Positions 32,790 through 39,707 of a stretch of 39,707 nucleotides of DNA are shown one piece after another. The DNA is from a virus. Below the pieces are notes generated by a model that saw only the letters and a program-made list of their open reading frames with translations, had not been told where the DNA came from and searched no databases. The number at the start of each line of letters is the position of its first letter. The stretch's first letter is position 1. The translations under genes were made by a program, and so were the position numbers. Location of the stretch: positions 1 through 39,707 of the IMG/VR virus record IMGVR_UViG_3300030233_000275; one strand, written 5' to 3'.

Positions 32790-35056
32790 ACGCGACGCCT
32801 CCGCTGCAGTTCAGCGAAGCTGACACGCTCGCGTTTGGCAGGACCGAACGAACTGCCAGTCCCAGCTAGCACCGCCCCCTGAATCGAAGCGGCCACGGCG
32901 CAGCCAACGAGACAATCAAACCAGTGGTTGTCGCCGCGTTCGGGCCGCATCTTCCATTCGTCAACCGTGCGTCCGCGGCCTTCGGTCTTCACTCGATATT
33001 CGGCGGACAAGTGCTCGGCGAAGAGGCGATGCTGGTCGGCGCTTTCGCCAAACAGCGACAGGCAACTGTTGTCACCCATCGGAACCGCCAGCCGTGCATG
33101 GACGAATGTCTTCCAGAAGTTCGTGTCGTAAACGACGTGACGTACAGCCCGCTTGCCGGCCACGTTGGGCATCCGCCAGTTATGTCCGACCCGATCGCCC
33201 GGTCGGCGCTTGTACTCCGAGAATGGTTGACTCGACGCGCCAACGAACCGACCGTGGCTGGGAATGATGACGCCGGCGTGTGCGGATTGGCGGCAGAATT
33301 GATAGACCACGTCAGTCGACGCACCCCAGTTGGCGTCGACCAGGCAGCGTTCGATTCGCAACATGGCACCATCGTCGCGCCGCCATTCGCGACCGAGATG
33401 CGATGTCGTCAACTGTTCGAGTCCAGCGTAGATGGATCCTTCCAACCCACTGGCCTTCGTCGCAAGCGGCAGCGTGAGCCGGGCATCTCGCAGCGTGAAG
33501 TAAGGCCGCTGTTGGTCGGGAAACTCGCCGTAGTCGACAACGTAGCCGGTGAAATTGTCTTCCCACGCTGCGACGACATAGAACAGCAAGTTCCCTTGAA
33601 CGTCCACAAACATCGTCAGGTGGTTGCAGCCAATTGGCAGCACGCCTCGCTGCATGCGATTGGTCTTGCCGGCGATCTGGTCGGGCGAAAGTTCGTCTGC
33701 TTCGGAAGTCTCCTCGGGTAGCGGCTCGTTCTGGTACTCGGCGAAGAACGCCGCCTCGTCTTGCAACTTGAGGTTCATCGCATGCTGGATCGCCGACTCT
33801 TCATCGTGGTTGAATCTCTCTTGCCAAGCCACTTCAGCACCGGCATCCATCGCTTCCCGATTGGCTGCGTAAAACTCGGTCGCCAGTCGGATGTCGCCGT
33901 GGGCGCGGAGGCTCTCGCCGCGAAGTTCGGCGTAGCGCTGCCACAGCTTCTCGTCGGTCGGAAACGAATAGACCATTTTCGTTCGTTCGCCATTCCATTC
34001 CGGGTGCTTGTCGCGACTCAAGATGTTGTCGGCCATATCGCTGGGGCGGATTACCGTGCAAGGCATGATGCCGCTGATCTTCTTGCCGGGACCGGCCAGG
34101 CCGAGAATCGCACCGGCGAGGATGCCCTCGCGGGTTGCACATTGGGAAAGCGACCGGGCCGACTCGTCGGTCTGCGGATCATCGAGCACGACCAGTGAGG
34201 GACGAACCGTGTGGCCGTCTGACCGCTTGTACTTCATGCCGCGAATGCGGCCGGTAATGCCCGCGACCTTGATGATCGCCCCGCTCGCGGCGCTGCCGGG
34301 CATCGAAGGGAGCACGACCTCGCGGGCGGTCCAACCGATGTGCGTTCGCTCGCCTTTGAAAAGTTGACCATTGCAGCGATTGGCGATGCCGTCGAGGCAT
34401 TGGATGGGGTAAACGACCTCGGGGAAGTCTTCGAGCAACAGATCGTTCCCGTCGAGTTCCATCTTGATCGAGTCGAGCATGTCCATCGCATGCCCTTCGT
34501 CGCTGCCGATAAGACAGACAAACTCGCGGTGGCCGTAAAGCACGGCCCAGATGCACGCGCATTCACAGATAGTCGTCTTGCCCGACCCGCGAGGCATCGC
34601 CATCGCGAATAGTCCACCGCGCAAGACGGCCTGCTCGATCTTGCCGATCACTTTCAAGTGGTCGGGCGACCACGGCAGGTGGAAGGTCAACGGAAAGTAG
34701 GTTTCGCAGAAGAATCGAAAGTCGGCTGCCGCCCGCGCCTTGCGTTCGGCGCTGACGACCTCGGGCAGTTCACCGATGTCGCGGCCGGCAATGGCCAGCG
34801 CGACGTTTCGCGCCCTGGCTCGATCCTTCAGCTTTTCATACGGATCGCCGTCGGGCTCTGGGCGCGGTGCGTGCCGAATCTCCACGAGCCATGCGACGTA
34901 GCGAAGCAAGTCGACGAATCGCGCATCGCCGATCCGCATGCCGGCCCGCGTCCGGTGACGATGCAGCTGCCGTTCGTTGATGACCTCTCCCAACGGGGTC
35001 GAGTTCAACAACCGGCACAACTCGCTCGGTCGTAGTTTCCGCGGGTCAGTTGCCAC
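32786..35056 (-). CDS. Terminase large subunit
   Basis: A 756-residue packaging ATPase-nuclease. The Walker A motif PRGSGKTT is at residues 155-162, Walker B LVVLDDPQTDE at about 288-298. The nuclease region includes LTMFVDVQGNLLFYVV and DANWGASTDVV, with the final DNHWFDCLVGCAVAAS typical of GpA-type terminases. The first 60 residues look like a small-terminase-type helical domain (VDLLRYVAWLVE), similar to the adjacent 68-residue protein. GTG at 35056 is the start, with AAGGAG upstream; it overlaps the small gene by 11 bases. It would pump DNA through the portal that is now split. Confidence 0.92.
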   Translation of the reverse strand: MATDPRKLRPSELCRLLNSTPLGEVINERQLHRHRTRAGMRIGDARFVDLLRYVAWLVEIRHAPRPEPDGDPYEKLKDRARARNVALAIAGRDIGELPEVVSAERKARAAADFRFFCETYFPLTFHLPWSPDHLKVIGKIEQAVLRGGLFAMAMPRGSGKTTICECACIWAVLYGHREFVCLIGSDEGHAMDMLDSIKMELDGNDLLLEDFPEVVYPIQCLDGIANRCNGQLFKGERTHIGWTAREVVLPSMPGSAASGAIIKVAGITGRIRGMKYKRSDGHTVRPSLVVLDDPQTDESARSLSQCATREGILAGAILGLAGPGKKISGIMPCTVIRPSDMADNILSRDKHPEWNGERTKMVYSFPTDEKLWQRYAELRGESLRAHGDIRLATEFYAANREAMDAGAEVAWQERFNHDEESAIQHAMNLKLQDEAAFFAEYQNEPLPEETSEADELSPDQIAGKTNRMQRGVLPIGCNHLTMFVDVQGNLLFYVVAAWEDNFTGYVVDYGEFPDQQRPYFTLRDARLTLPLATKASGLEGSIYAGLEQLTTSHLGREWRRDDGAMLRIERCLVDANWGASTDVVYQFCRQSAHAGVIIPSHGRFVGASSQPFSEYKRRPGDRVGHNWRMPNVAGKRAVRHVVYDTNFWKTFVHARLAVPMGDNSCLSLFGESADQHRLFAEHLSAEYRVKTEGRGRTVDEWKMRPERGDNHWFDCLVGCAVAASIQGAVLAGTGSSFGPAKRERVSFAELQRRRRV

Positions 35057-35252
35057 GCCCCATCTCCTTCACGAGCCACGCGGCGTAGTGCATGAGGTTG
35101 ATCGTGCCGTCGGGATTCTGCGGCGCGCTGGCCTCCAGGTCGGCAACGATCTGTTCGACGGGAATGCGGACCTTGGCGGCGGCCGATAGCAGCTTGGCAG
35201 CCTGTTCGACGGAGAGGCGATTTGGGTCCACGGGTGCGTTCTCGGCGTTCAT
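35046..35252 (-). CDS. Small terminase candidate
   Basis: A 68-residue helical protein (LSVEQAAKLLSAAAKVRIPVEQIVADLEASAP ... NLMHYAAWLVKEM). Its C-terminal helix resembles the RYVAWLVE helix near residue 55 of the large terminase, and the first helices look like a helix-turn-helix DNA-binding unit, so it is a candidate small terminase subunit. It is short for that role. The start at 35252 is the first ATG in frame after the divergent region, and the stop overlaps the large terminase start. Confidence 0.5.
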   Translation of the reverse strand: MNAENAPVDPNRLSVEQAAKLLSAAAKVRIPVEQIVADLEASAPQNPDGTINLMHYAAWLVKEMGRGN

Positions 35253-35533
35253 CGCCCGCCCCCTTCCGGCACAACTCGCCGCGTGGGCCAACGGGTGGCC
35301 ATGTCGCGTACCGCGCGGGCGTTTGGCCATTCGTGCGACCACCGGCATAACCCGTCGCGACACGTGGCCAACCTGGGCGACGCCACGCCAGCCTTGCCCC
35401 GTTTCACTTCCAAAGAAACCTGCTGAATTCCGGCGGAATGTTCCGCGACCGCGCTTGATGTTCCTCGAAACGCATGGCTCATGTGTGACTGTCGTAACGC
35501 GAATCCCAACCACCAACGCCAAGGAGAACACGC
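35253..35533. promoter_or_regulatory. Divergent intergenic region with GGCCA repeats next to the terminase
   Basis: Non-coding space between the late operon (minus) and the small plus-strand genes. Four GGCCA-centred motifs (35283-35290, 35294-35301, 35322-35329, 35363-35370) appear, three of them followed by a GCGAC-like half. The region must hold the promoters of both directions and may hold the packaging site recognised by the terminase. This is a by-eye reading of imperfect repeats. Confidence 0.35.
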
Positions 35534-35761
35534 ATGAACGCAGGCGAAAACAAGAAGCCGAAGCTCAACGCCGAGGTGGCCTACGAGAACGCGCACATCG
35601 TGGCGCAAGACCTGGTCCAACGAATCGGCGAGCTGCTCTTCGACCTGCCCGCGCCTGGCAACGACGAGCACCCGATCAACTGGGCCGATGTCGGCAGCGT
35701 CAACGAGGTCAACAACCGTTTGTCCTCGGTCGTCGCCTTTCTCGAAGGCACCGAAGAGTAA
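35534..35761 (+). CDS. Small phage protein, unknown
   Basis: A 75-residue charged protein (MNAGENKKPKLNAEVAYENA ... VNNRLSSVVAFLEGTEE). It has an AAGGAG ribosome-binding site 9 bases before its ATG and is the first of six short plus-strand genes of the prophage. Two predicted helices with no motif; role unknown. Its good ribosome-binding site and the close next gene make it real. Confidence 0.7.
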   Translation: MNAGENKKPKLNAEVAYENAHIVAQDLVQRIGELLFDLPAPGNDEHPINWADVGSVNEVNNRLSSVVAFLEGTEE

Positions 35762-35788
35762 CCACCAATCACGAAAGGGAACCCAGCC

Positions 35789-36040
35789 ATGACCATCGAC
35801 GAATTGATTGAACGCCTCGAAGAGTACCGCGACGCCATCGGCGGCGAAGCGGAGGTCCGATTGATGACCCAGGAGAATTGGCCATTCGAAAACGAGGTCG
35901 TCGGCCTCGCTTCGGGCGAAGAGATTAACGAGCCCGACGACGGGGAAGATGAAGACTTGGACGAAGACAACGTGGTCTTCATTGTCGAAGGCCAGCAACG
36001 CTGCTACGGATCGAAGCGGGCCTGGGCGGTCGCCTACTAA
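35789..36040 (+). CDS. Small acidic phage protein, unknown
   Basis: An 83-residue protein, acidic in the middle (EPDDGEDEDLDEDN). It begins MTIDELIERLEEYRDAIGG and has the pattern EVRLMTQENWPFENEVVGL and VVFIVEGQQRCYGSK, which recurs in small phage and plasmid proteins. An AAAGGGA-like ribosome-binding site precedes the ATG. GC-rich hairpins follow the stop (36045-36085), possibly a terminator. Confidence 0.7.
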   Translation: MTIDELIERLEEYRDAIGGEAEVRLMTQENWPFENEVVGLASGEEINEPDDGEDEDLDEDNVVFIVEGQQRCYGSKRAWAVAY

Positions 36041-36136
36041 AGCCGAAACGCCCGCACGGGCGTCGCGGCGGGTGGTTCCCGCCGCCTGATGATGGCAGCC
36101 CAACCATCGCGACCGTTTCTCACAAGGAGCCAGATC

Positions 36137-36538
36137 ATGGCAACGAAGAAAACCACGACGAAGAAAACCACCGCAAAGAAGGCCGCTGCCCCGAAGGCAA
36201 CCCGCAGCGCCAAGTCGACCAAGGCCGCGCCGGCGAAGAAGGCTCAGCCCGCGAAGCCGGCGGCGAAGAAGACCAAGCCCGCCGCGTCGAAAGGCGAGGC
36301 CAAGGCCAAGAAGCTCAGCGCCATCGACGCAGCCGCGAAGGTGCTGGCCACGGCGAAGGAGCCGATGAACTGCAAGGAGCTGATCGAGGCGATGGCCACG
36401 AAGAAGCTCTGGACCAGCCCCGGCGGAAAGACGCCGCACGCCACGCTGTACAGCGCGATTCTGCGGGAGATCAAGACGAAGGGGAAGGACGCCCGTTTCA
36501 AGAAGACCGAGCGGGGCCAGTTCGCCGCGAATGGCTAG
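36137..36538 (+). CDS. Histone H1-like protein with HARE-HTH domain (prophage copy)
   Basis: A 133-residue protein: a long lysine/alanine/proline-rich tail (residues 1-60) and a C-terminal HARE-HTH domain (SAIDAAAKVLATAKEPMNCKELIEAMATKKLWTSPGGKTPHATLYSAILREI) nearly matching the element copy at 17005-17346. The start at 36137 follows AAGGAG. In both places the next gene in the same direction is the 77-residue protein. It probably binds prophage DNA as a nucleoid-like protein (inference). Confidence 0.85.
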   Translation: MATKKTTTKKTTAKKAAAPKATRSAKSTKAAPAKKAQPAKPAAKKTKPAASKGEAKAKKLSAIDAAAKVLATAKEPMNCKELIEAMATKKLWTSPGGKTPHATLYSAILREIKTKGKDARFKKTERGQFAANG

Positions 36539-36560
36539 GCCACGCGACGGGTTCCGACCC

Positions 36561-36596
36561 AACGCCCCACGTTCGCCACGTTGGGGCGTTTTCTCG
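36561..36596 (+). terminator. Rho-independent terminator after the prophage histone-like gene
   Basis: AACGCCCCA (36561-36569) pairs with TGGGGCGTT (36582-36590) across a 12-base loop and is followed by TTCTCG. It lies 20 bases after the stop of the histone-like gene, and the U-run is short. Confidence 0.65.
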
Positions 36597-36742
36597 TTGG
36601 TAGCCTCGCTGGCCAACACCGTCGGCCCGACGCGACACGGCGCAAACGTCGCGACGAGGCTATTGATGTTTGCGCCCGTTTGTGGCTCCTGTGGATGGGC
36701 GGTTGGATGTGCCAGCCGCCTACAAACCGAAAGGAACGAAAC

Positions 36743-36976
36743 ATGAAGACCTACCTTGTCGCCACGCTCGCCCGCTATGTACTGGTCGAGGCCGACGATG
36801 AAACGCAGGCACGCGAAATCGGCTGCGGCGCGTTGCACGATCTGTACGCCGACCTGCGCGAGCGATTGGGCAAGGACGTGCCGATCGAAATCCGCACCGT
36901 CCGCGAGGCGACTGAAGATGAGATTGAACTTTGGACCTGGCATCACGAAATGCTCGCAAAAGAGAAACAACAATGA
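36743..36976 (+). CDS. Small conserved protein, paralogue of the 16681 gene
   Basis: A 77-residue protein with the same signature as the element copy (MKTYLVATLARYVLVEA, ALHDLYADLRERLG, PIEIRTVREATEDEIELW). Start at 36743 has AAGGAA upstream, and the stop overlaps the DUF4314 gene as ATGA. Function unknown. Occurrence after the histone-like gene on both elements suggests a shared module. Confidence 0.75.
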   Translation: MKTYLVATLARYVLVEADDETQAREIGCGALHDLYADLRERLGKDVPIEIRTVREATEDEIELWTWHHEMLAKEKQQ

Positions 36977-37203
36977 CCTCGATTCCAAAGGCGGGCGACC
37001 GCATCCGACTCGTGTCCATGCACGACGATCCCGACCCGGTCCAGGTAGGACAGGTCGGAACGGTTGTTTCTGTCTCCCGCCACGGCGGCGGCAAAGACGC
37101 TTGGCATCAAATCGACGTCGCCTGGGATAACGGCCGGACACTCATGCTGGTCTCTCCACCCGATCGGTTCGCGATCTTGGAACCCCAGACCGACACGCCG
37201 TAG
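36973..37203 (+). CDS. DUF4314 domain protein
   Basis: A 76-residue protein with the DUF4314 pattern: AGDRIRLVSMHDDPDPVQVGQVGTVV, then HQIDVAWDNGRTLMLVSPPDRF. This is a small SH3-like fold common in phages and plasmids, of unknown function. It is coupled to the preceding gene by ATGA overlap. Confidence 0.8.
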   Translation: MTSIPKAGDRIRLVSMHDDPDPVQVGQVGTVVSVSRHGGGKDAWHQIDVAWDNGRTLMLVSPPDRFAILEPQTDTP

Positions 37204-37224
37204 CGCTGGCCAAGTGTCCCAACA

Positions 37225-37249
37225 CGCGCCGCCCTCGTGCGGCGTTTTC
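37225..37249 (+). terminator. Rho-independent terminator after the small-gene block
   Basis: CGCCGC and GCGGCG form a stem across a short loop (about 37227-37244), followed by TTTTCT. It ends the plus-strand small genes just before the convergent DUF1937 gene. Confidence 0.7.
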
Positions 37250-37268
37250 TCGCTGGTCGCGTTCGTGT

Positions 37269-37634
37269 TCAACCTTCCGCCTCCTTCGCGACGTGGGCCA
37301 ACGTGGGCGACCAGTCGGGACCGAGGTATCGAACGGGCTTGCCCAACTCGACGGCGATTCGGAGTTCCGCTTGCACGCCAACGCTCACGTCCCAGCCCTC
37401 AATCGTTAGCACGACCACCTCGTCGCACCGCTCCAACTGGAAACGATCGAACGGCTCCCAAAATCGCCAGTCCGTAGGCAGTCCGTGTTCACAGATGCAA
37501 TGGCCGTGAGCGATCGGCGAAAACACGGCCTGGCCAAGCCGCATGAGCTTCGCCGCCGCGCGGCACGCGTCGCGGAAACGCATCTCGCGCACCGCAAGAT
37601 CCGGATGCGAATACGGGCTGGCCAGGTAGATCAT
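37269..37634 (-). CDS. DUF1937 family protein (nucleoside deoxyribosyltransferase-like fold)
   Basis: A 121-residue protein beginning MIYLASPYSHPDLAVREMRF, the DUF1937 signature, with ERCDEVVVLTIEGWDVSVGVQAELRIA as the central region. The fold is related to nucleoside 2-deoxyribosyltransferases, with the acidic E in AELRIA as the catalytic-type residue (family knowledge). Common in phages; the substrate is unknown. It overlaps the methyltransferase stop as ATGA, so the two are coupled. Confidence 0.85.
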   Translation of the reverse strand: MIYLASPYSHPDLAVREMRFRDACRAAAKLMRLGQAVFSPIAHGHCICEHGLPTDWRFWEPFDRFQLERCDEVVVLTIEGWDVSVGVQAELRIAVELGKPVRYLGPDWSPTLAHVAKEAEG

Positions 37635-38947
37635 GCTGAAGCCTCCTGCGCGGCCGCTTTCACACGCTCGGCCTTCTTGCCGGTGAACTTTTCCCACCGC
37701 TGCACAATGACGTCACAGTACGGCGGGTCGAGTTCCATCAGGAACGCTTTACGCCCCGTTTGCTCGGCCGCGATGAGTGTCGATCCGCTGCCGCCGAATA
37801 GGTCGAGCACGTTTTCACCGGTCAGCGATGAATACTGCATTGCGAGAACGGCCAGCTCGACTGGCTTCTCGGTCAAGTGAATCATCGATTGTGGATTGAC
37901 CTTCTTGACGTGCCACAGGTCGGTTGCGTTGTTAGGTCCAAAGAACTTGTGAGCCGCCCCTTCCCGCCATCCGTAGAAACAGATCTCAAACGCGCCCATG
38001 AAATCCTTTCGCGTGAGAACCGGGTGCTGCTTGTCCCAGACAACGCCTTGGCTGAAGTACAGACCCGAGGATTTCAGGAAGGGAGGATAGTTTCCAAGGT
38101 TCGCGTAGCCGCCCCAGATATAGAACGATCGGCCGGGCAAGAGCACGCGAGCGATGTTGCCGAACCACGCCGTCAGCAAACGATCGAATTCTTCGTCCGA
38201 AACGAAGTCGTTCTCCAAGGGCCGGTCCTTGGCCCGCATTTTCTTGTCGGTAGGCTTGGACTTCTCCGGATGGCGTTCGAGATCAAACTTCTGGTGGTGT
38301 TTGTTGGAGAAGCTGCTATTGCCCGCCGCGATGGCGTTGTTACTGCGCGGCTCCACCTTCACGTTGTACGGCGGGTCCGTGTTGCAGAGGTGGATCTCGG
38401 CGCCGTCGAGTAATCGATCGACGTCCTCCGGCTTACTGCTGTCGCCGCACAACAACCGGTGATCGCCAAGAATCCAAAGGTCACCGGGCTGCGTAGTCGC
38501 CTCGTCAGGTGGTTCCGGCACGTCGTCCGGATCGGTGAGCCCTTCCTGCACGCCTGGGTCCAGCAGCTTGGCCAGGTCGTCGGGATCGAAACCCAGCAGG
38601 CCCAGGTCGTAATTGCACGACTGCAGCTCGCCGAGTTCGATGGGCAGCAGATCGTAATTCCATTCCGCCAACTCGGCCGTCTTGTTGTCGGCGATGCGGT
38701 AGGCCTTGATCTGCTCGGGCGTCAGGTCTTTCGCGGTGTGGACCGGCACCTTCTCCAGGCCCAGCTTCAGCGCTGCCTTGTAGCGGGTGTGACCGCAGAT
38801 GATCACGTTGTCGTTATCGACCACGATCGGCTGGCGGAAACCGAACTCACGGATCGAGGCGGCCACCGCGTCGACGGCGTCGTCGTTGAGCCGGGGGTTC
38901 TTTTCGTAGGGGCGAATGTCCGTGATCGGACGCAACGTGACTTGCAT
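37631..38947 (-). CDS. ParB-like/DNA adenine methyltransferase fusion
   Basis: A 438-residue protein joining an N-terminal ParB/sulfiredoxin-like domain (ICGHTRYKAALKLG near residues 50-64, with CGHTRYKA as its motif) to a DNA methyltransferase. The catalytic motif DPPYN is at residues 191-195 and the SAM-binding FGGSGST at about 384-390, in the order of beta-class enzymes. Such fusions are widespread in phages as orphan methyltransferases. No restriction partner is nearby. Start at 38947 has a GGAGG ribosome-binding site. It is the last prophage gene before the junction and would protect or regulate phage DNA. Confidence 0.9.
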   Translation of the reverse strand: MQVTLRPITDIRPYEKNPRLNDDAVDAVAASIREFGFRQPIVVDNDNVIICGHTRYKAALKLGLEKVPVHTAKDLTPEQIKAYRIADNKTAELAEWNYDLLPIELGELQSCNYDLGLLGFDPDDLAKLLDPGVQEGLTDPDDVPEPPDEATTQPGDLWILGDHRLLCGDSSKPEDVDRLLDGAEIHLCNTDPPYNVKVEPRSNNAIAAGNSSFSNKHHQKFDLERHPEKSKPTDKKMRAKDRPLENDFVSDEEFDRLLTAWFGNIARVLLPGRSFYIWGGYANLGNYPPFLKSSGLYFSQGVVWDKQHPVLTRKDFMGAFEICFYGWREGAAHKFFGPNNATDLWHVKKVNPQSMIHLTEKPVELAVLAMQYSSLTGENVLDLFGGSGSTLIAAEQTGRKAFLMELDPPYCDVIVQRWEKFTGKKAERVKAAAQEASA

Positions 38948-39002
38948 GGCAACCTCCGTGAATCAGCTGAAGAACAGGATTTTGATCAGGACCGCGAACC
39001 AG
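38948..39002. other. Prophage right end, junction with the sulfatase gene
   Basis: Sulfatase similarity starts at about 38997-39003 (QAIGKVFH), and the methyltransferase promoter region ends just before. The attachment core must lie here, but the other end of the prophage is outside the window, so the exact repeat cannot be defined. Confidence 0.6.
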
Positions 39003-39707
39003 GCGATTGGTAAAGTCTTTCACAACGAAAAGATCGATCCAGGCGAAGTCGCTTGGGATCAGATGCTGCGTTTTGAGAACGACGAAATGCCAATGGTGAC
39101 GCCGATTCGTGAAGCATTTGAGGCGGAACACGGATCGGTAACGAAAGGGAAATCGCGAAAGCTCTGGCGTGAGTTTTATCCAACGATTGCGACACAGACG
39201 AAGAACCAGAAGCCTGGCTACGGCCCGACTGGCTTGACGGACCAGCAGCACAAAGACGGCAAGAACGCGAGGCAAATCAGCAAGTGGCTTGCGGAGAAAC
39301 CCAACGGCGACAAGCCGTTCTTGATGGCTTGCGGTATTCACAAACCGCACGGCCCGTTCCTGGCACCGGACAAATACTTTGAGATGTATCCAAAAGCCGA
39401 ATTGCAGTTCACTCCGGCTTCGCTGGAATTCTGGAAGACAGTGCCAAAGATCGCTCAGACCAAACGGTACGAAGGATTTGATTTTGAATTTGGTGTCGAG
39501 AACGAGCCGCTCCGTCGTGAGTACATGCAGGCTTACCACGCGTGCATTTCATTCATCGACGCACAGATTGGCGTAGTGCTCGAATCGCTTAAAGAGAGCG
39601 GTCAATGGGACAACACGATTATCGTCCTGACTTCTGACCACGGCTATTTGCTTGGGGAGAAGTTTATGTGGGGCAAAGTCATGCTGTTTGAGCAATGCGA
39701 CCGCGTG
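39003..39707 (+). pseudogene. Sulfatase, iduronate-2-sulfatase-like, 5' end missing
   Basis: A 235-codon open frame that runs off the window. It begins at AIGKVFHNEKIDPGEVAWD, the middle of a type I sulfatase of the iduronate-2-sulfatase group. Later segments are CGIHKPHGPFLAPDKYF (substrate and metal contacts) and IIVLTSDHGYLLGEK with the metal-binding D-H pair. The N-terminal third with the CxPSR formylglycine motif is not upstream; prophage sequence is there instead. An in-frame GTG exists at 38958, but there is no matching domain. Such sulfatases are very abundant in marine planctomycetes. The gene is presumably intact when the prophage is excised, or is dead (inference). Confidence 0.85.

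Noticed and set aside
35249-37141. A 630-codon minus-strand frame opposite the small phage genes
   Set aside because: It covers five genes with ribosome-binding sites and recognisable families, and its translation is arginine- and leucine-rich without any domain.
1-39707. CRISPR array, rRNA or tRNA genes
   Set aside because: No regularly spaced repeats and no convincing tRNA cloverleaf or rRNA segment were seen; attachment sites here are in protein genes rather than in a tRNA gene.

Overview
The window reads as part of a bacterial chromosome carrying a tailed-phage prophage with a second mobile element inserted inside it. The host is probably a planctomycete of the Pirellulaceae type. That rests on the iduronate-2-sulfatase-like gene at the right edge, the moderately high GC backbone, and phage proteins that look like those I associate with planctomycete genomes. 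It is an inference, because no rRNA or other taxonomic marker is present.

Layout. From right to left: a 5'-truncated sulfatase (39003-39707) meets prophage DNA at about 38.95-39.0 kb. The prophage begins with a ParB-like/adenine methyltransferase fusion and a DUF1937 protein on the minus strand. A block of small plus-strand genes follows (35.5-37.2 kb), including a histone-like HARE-HTH protein and a DUF4314 protein. The late operon then runs leftward: a small terminase candidate, the large terminase, a zinc-ribbon protein, a 65-residue protein and the 5' two-thirds of the portal gene (31330-32244). The 3' third of the portal lies about 17.6 kb away at 13183-13731. It is followed by a prohead protease-capsid fusion, DUF2190, head-tail connectors, tail tube, tail assembly chaperone pair, tape measure, a distal tail protein and a polyserine structural protein. 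The operon ends with five overlapping genes: three glycosyltransferases, a sulfotransferase and a methyltransferase. The other prophage end and its integrase are outside the window.

The inserted element (about 13735-31332) interrupts the portal reading frame; joining the flanks gives a portal of about 487 residues. Its backbone genes (large serine recombinase, a 77-residue protein, a histone-like protein, a coiled-coil protein, an HELAH protein and a RepA-like ATPase) are all on the minus strand and GC-rich. Its cargo (HNH-type protein; a four-gene plus-strand operon at 17.8-25.0 kb; a TcmP/three-Cys pair at 25.3-27.3 kb) is visibly more AT-rich. A terminator inside the right edge faces transcription arriving from the phage late operon.

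The two most interesting parts are: (1) the four-gene operon encoding an unknown cytosolic protein, a membrane-anchored protein, a large P-loop GTPase and an Hsp70/actin-fold ATPase, reminiscent of SrfB/SrfC, carried as cargo of an element that breaks a phage packaging gene; and (2) the polyserine virion protein followed directly by its own glycosylation, sulfation and methylation cassette, which suggests a built-in system for decorating the virion with sulfated O-glycans.
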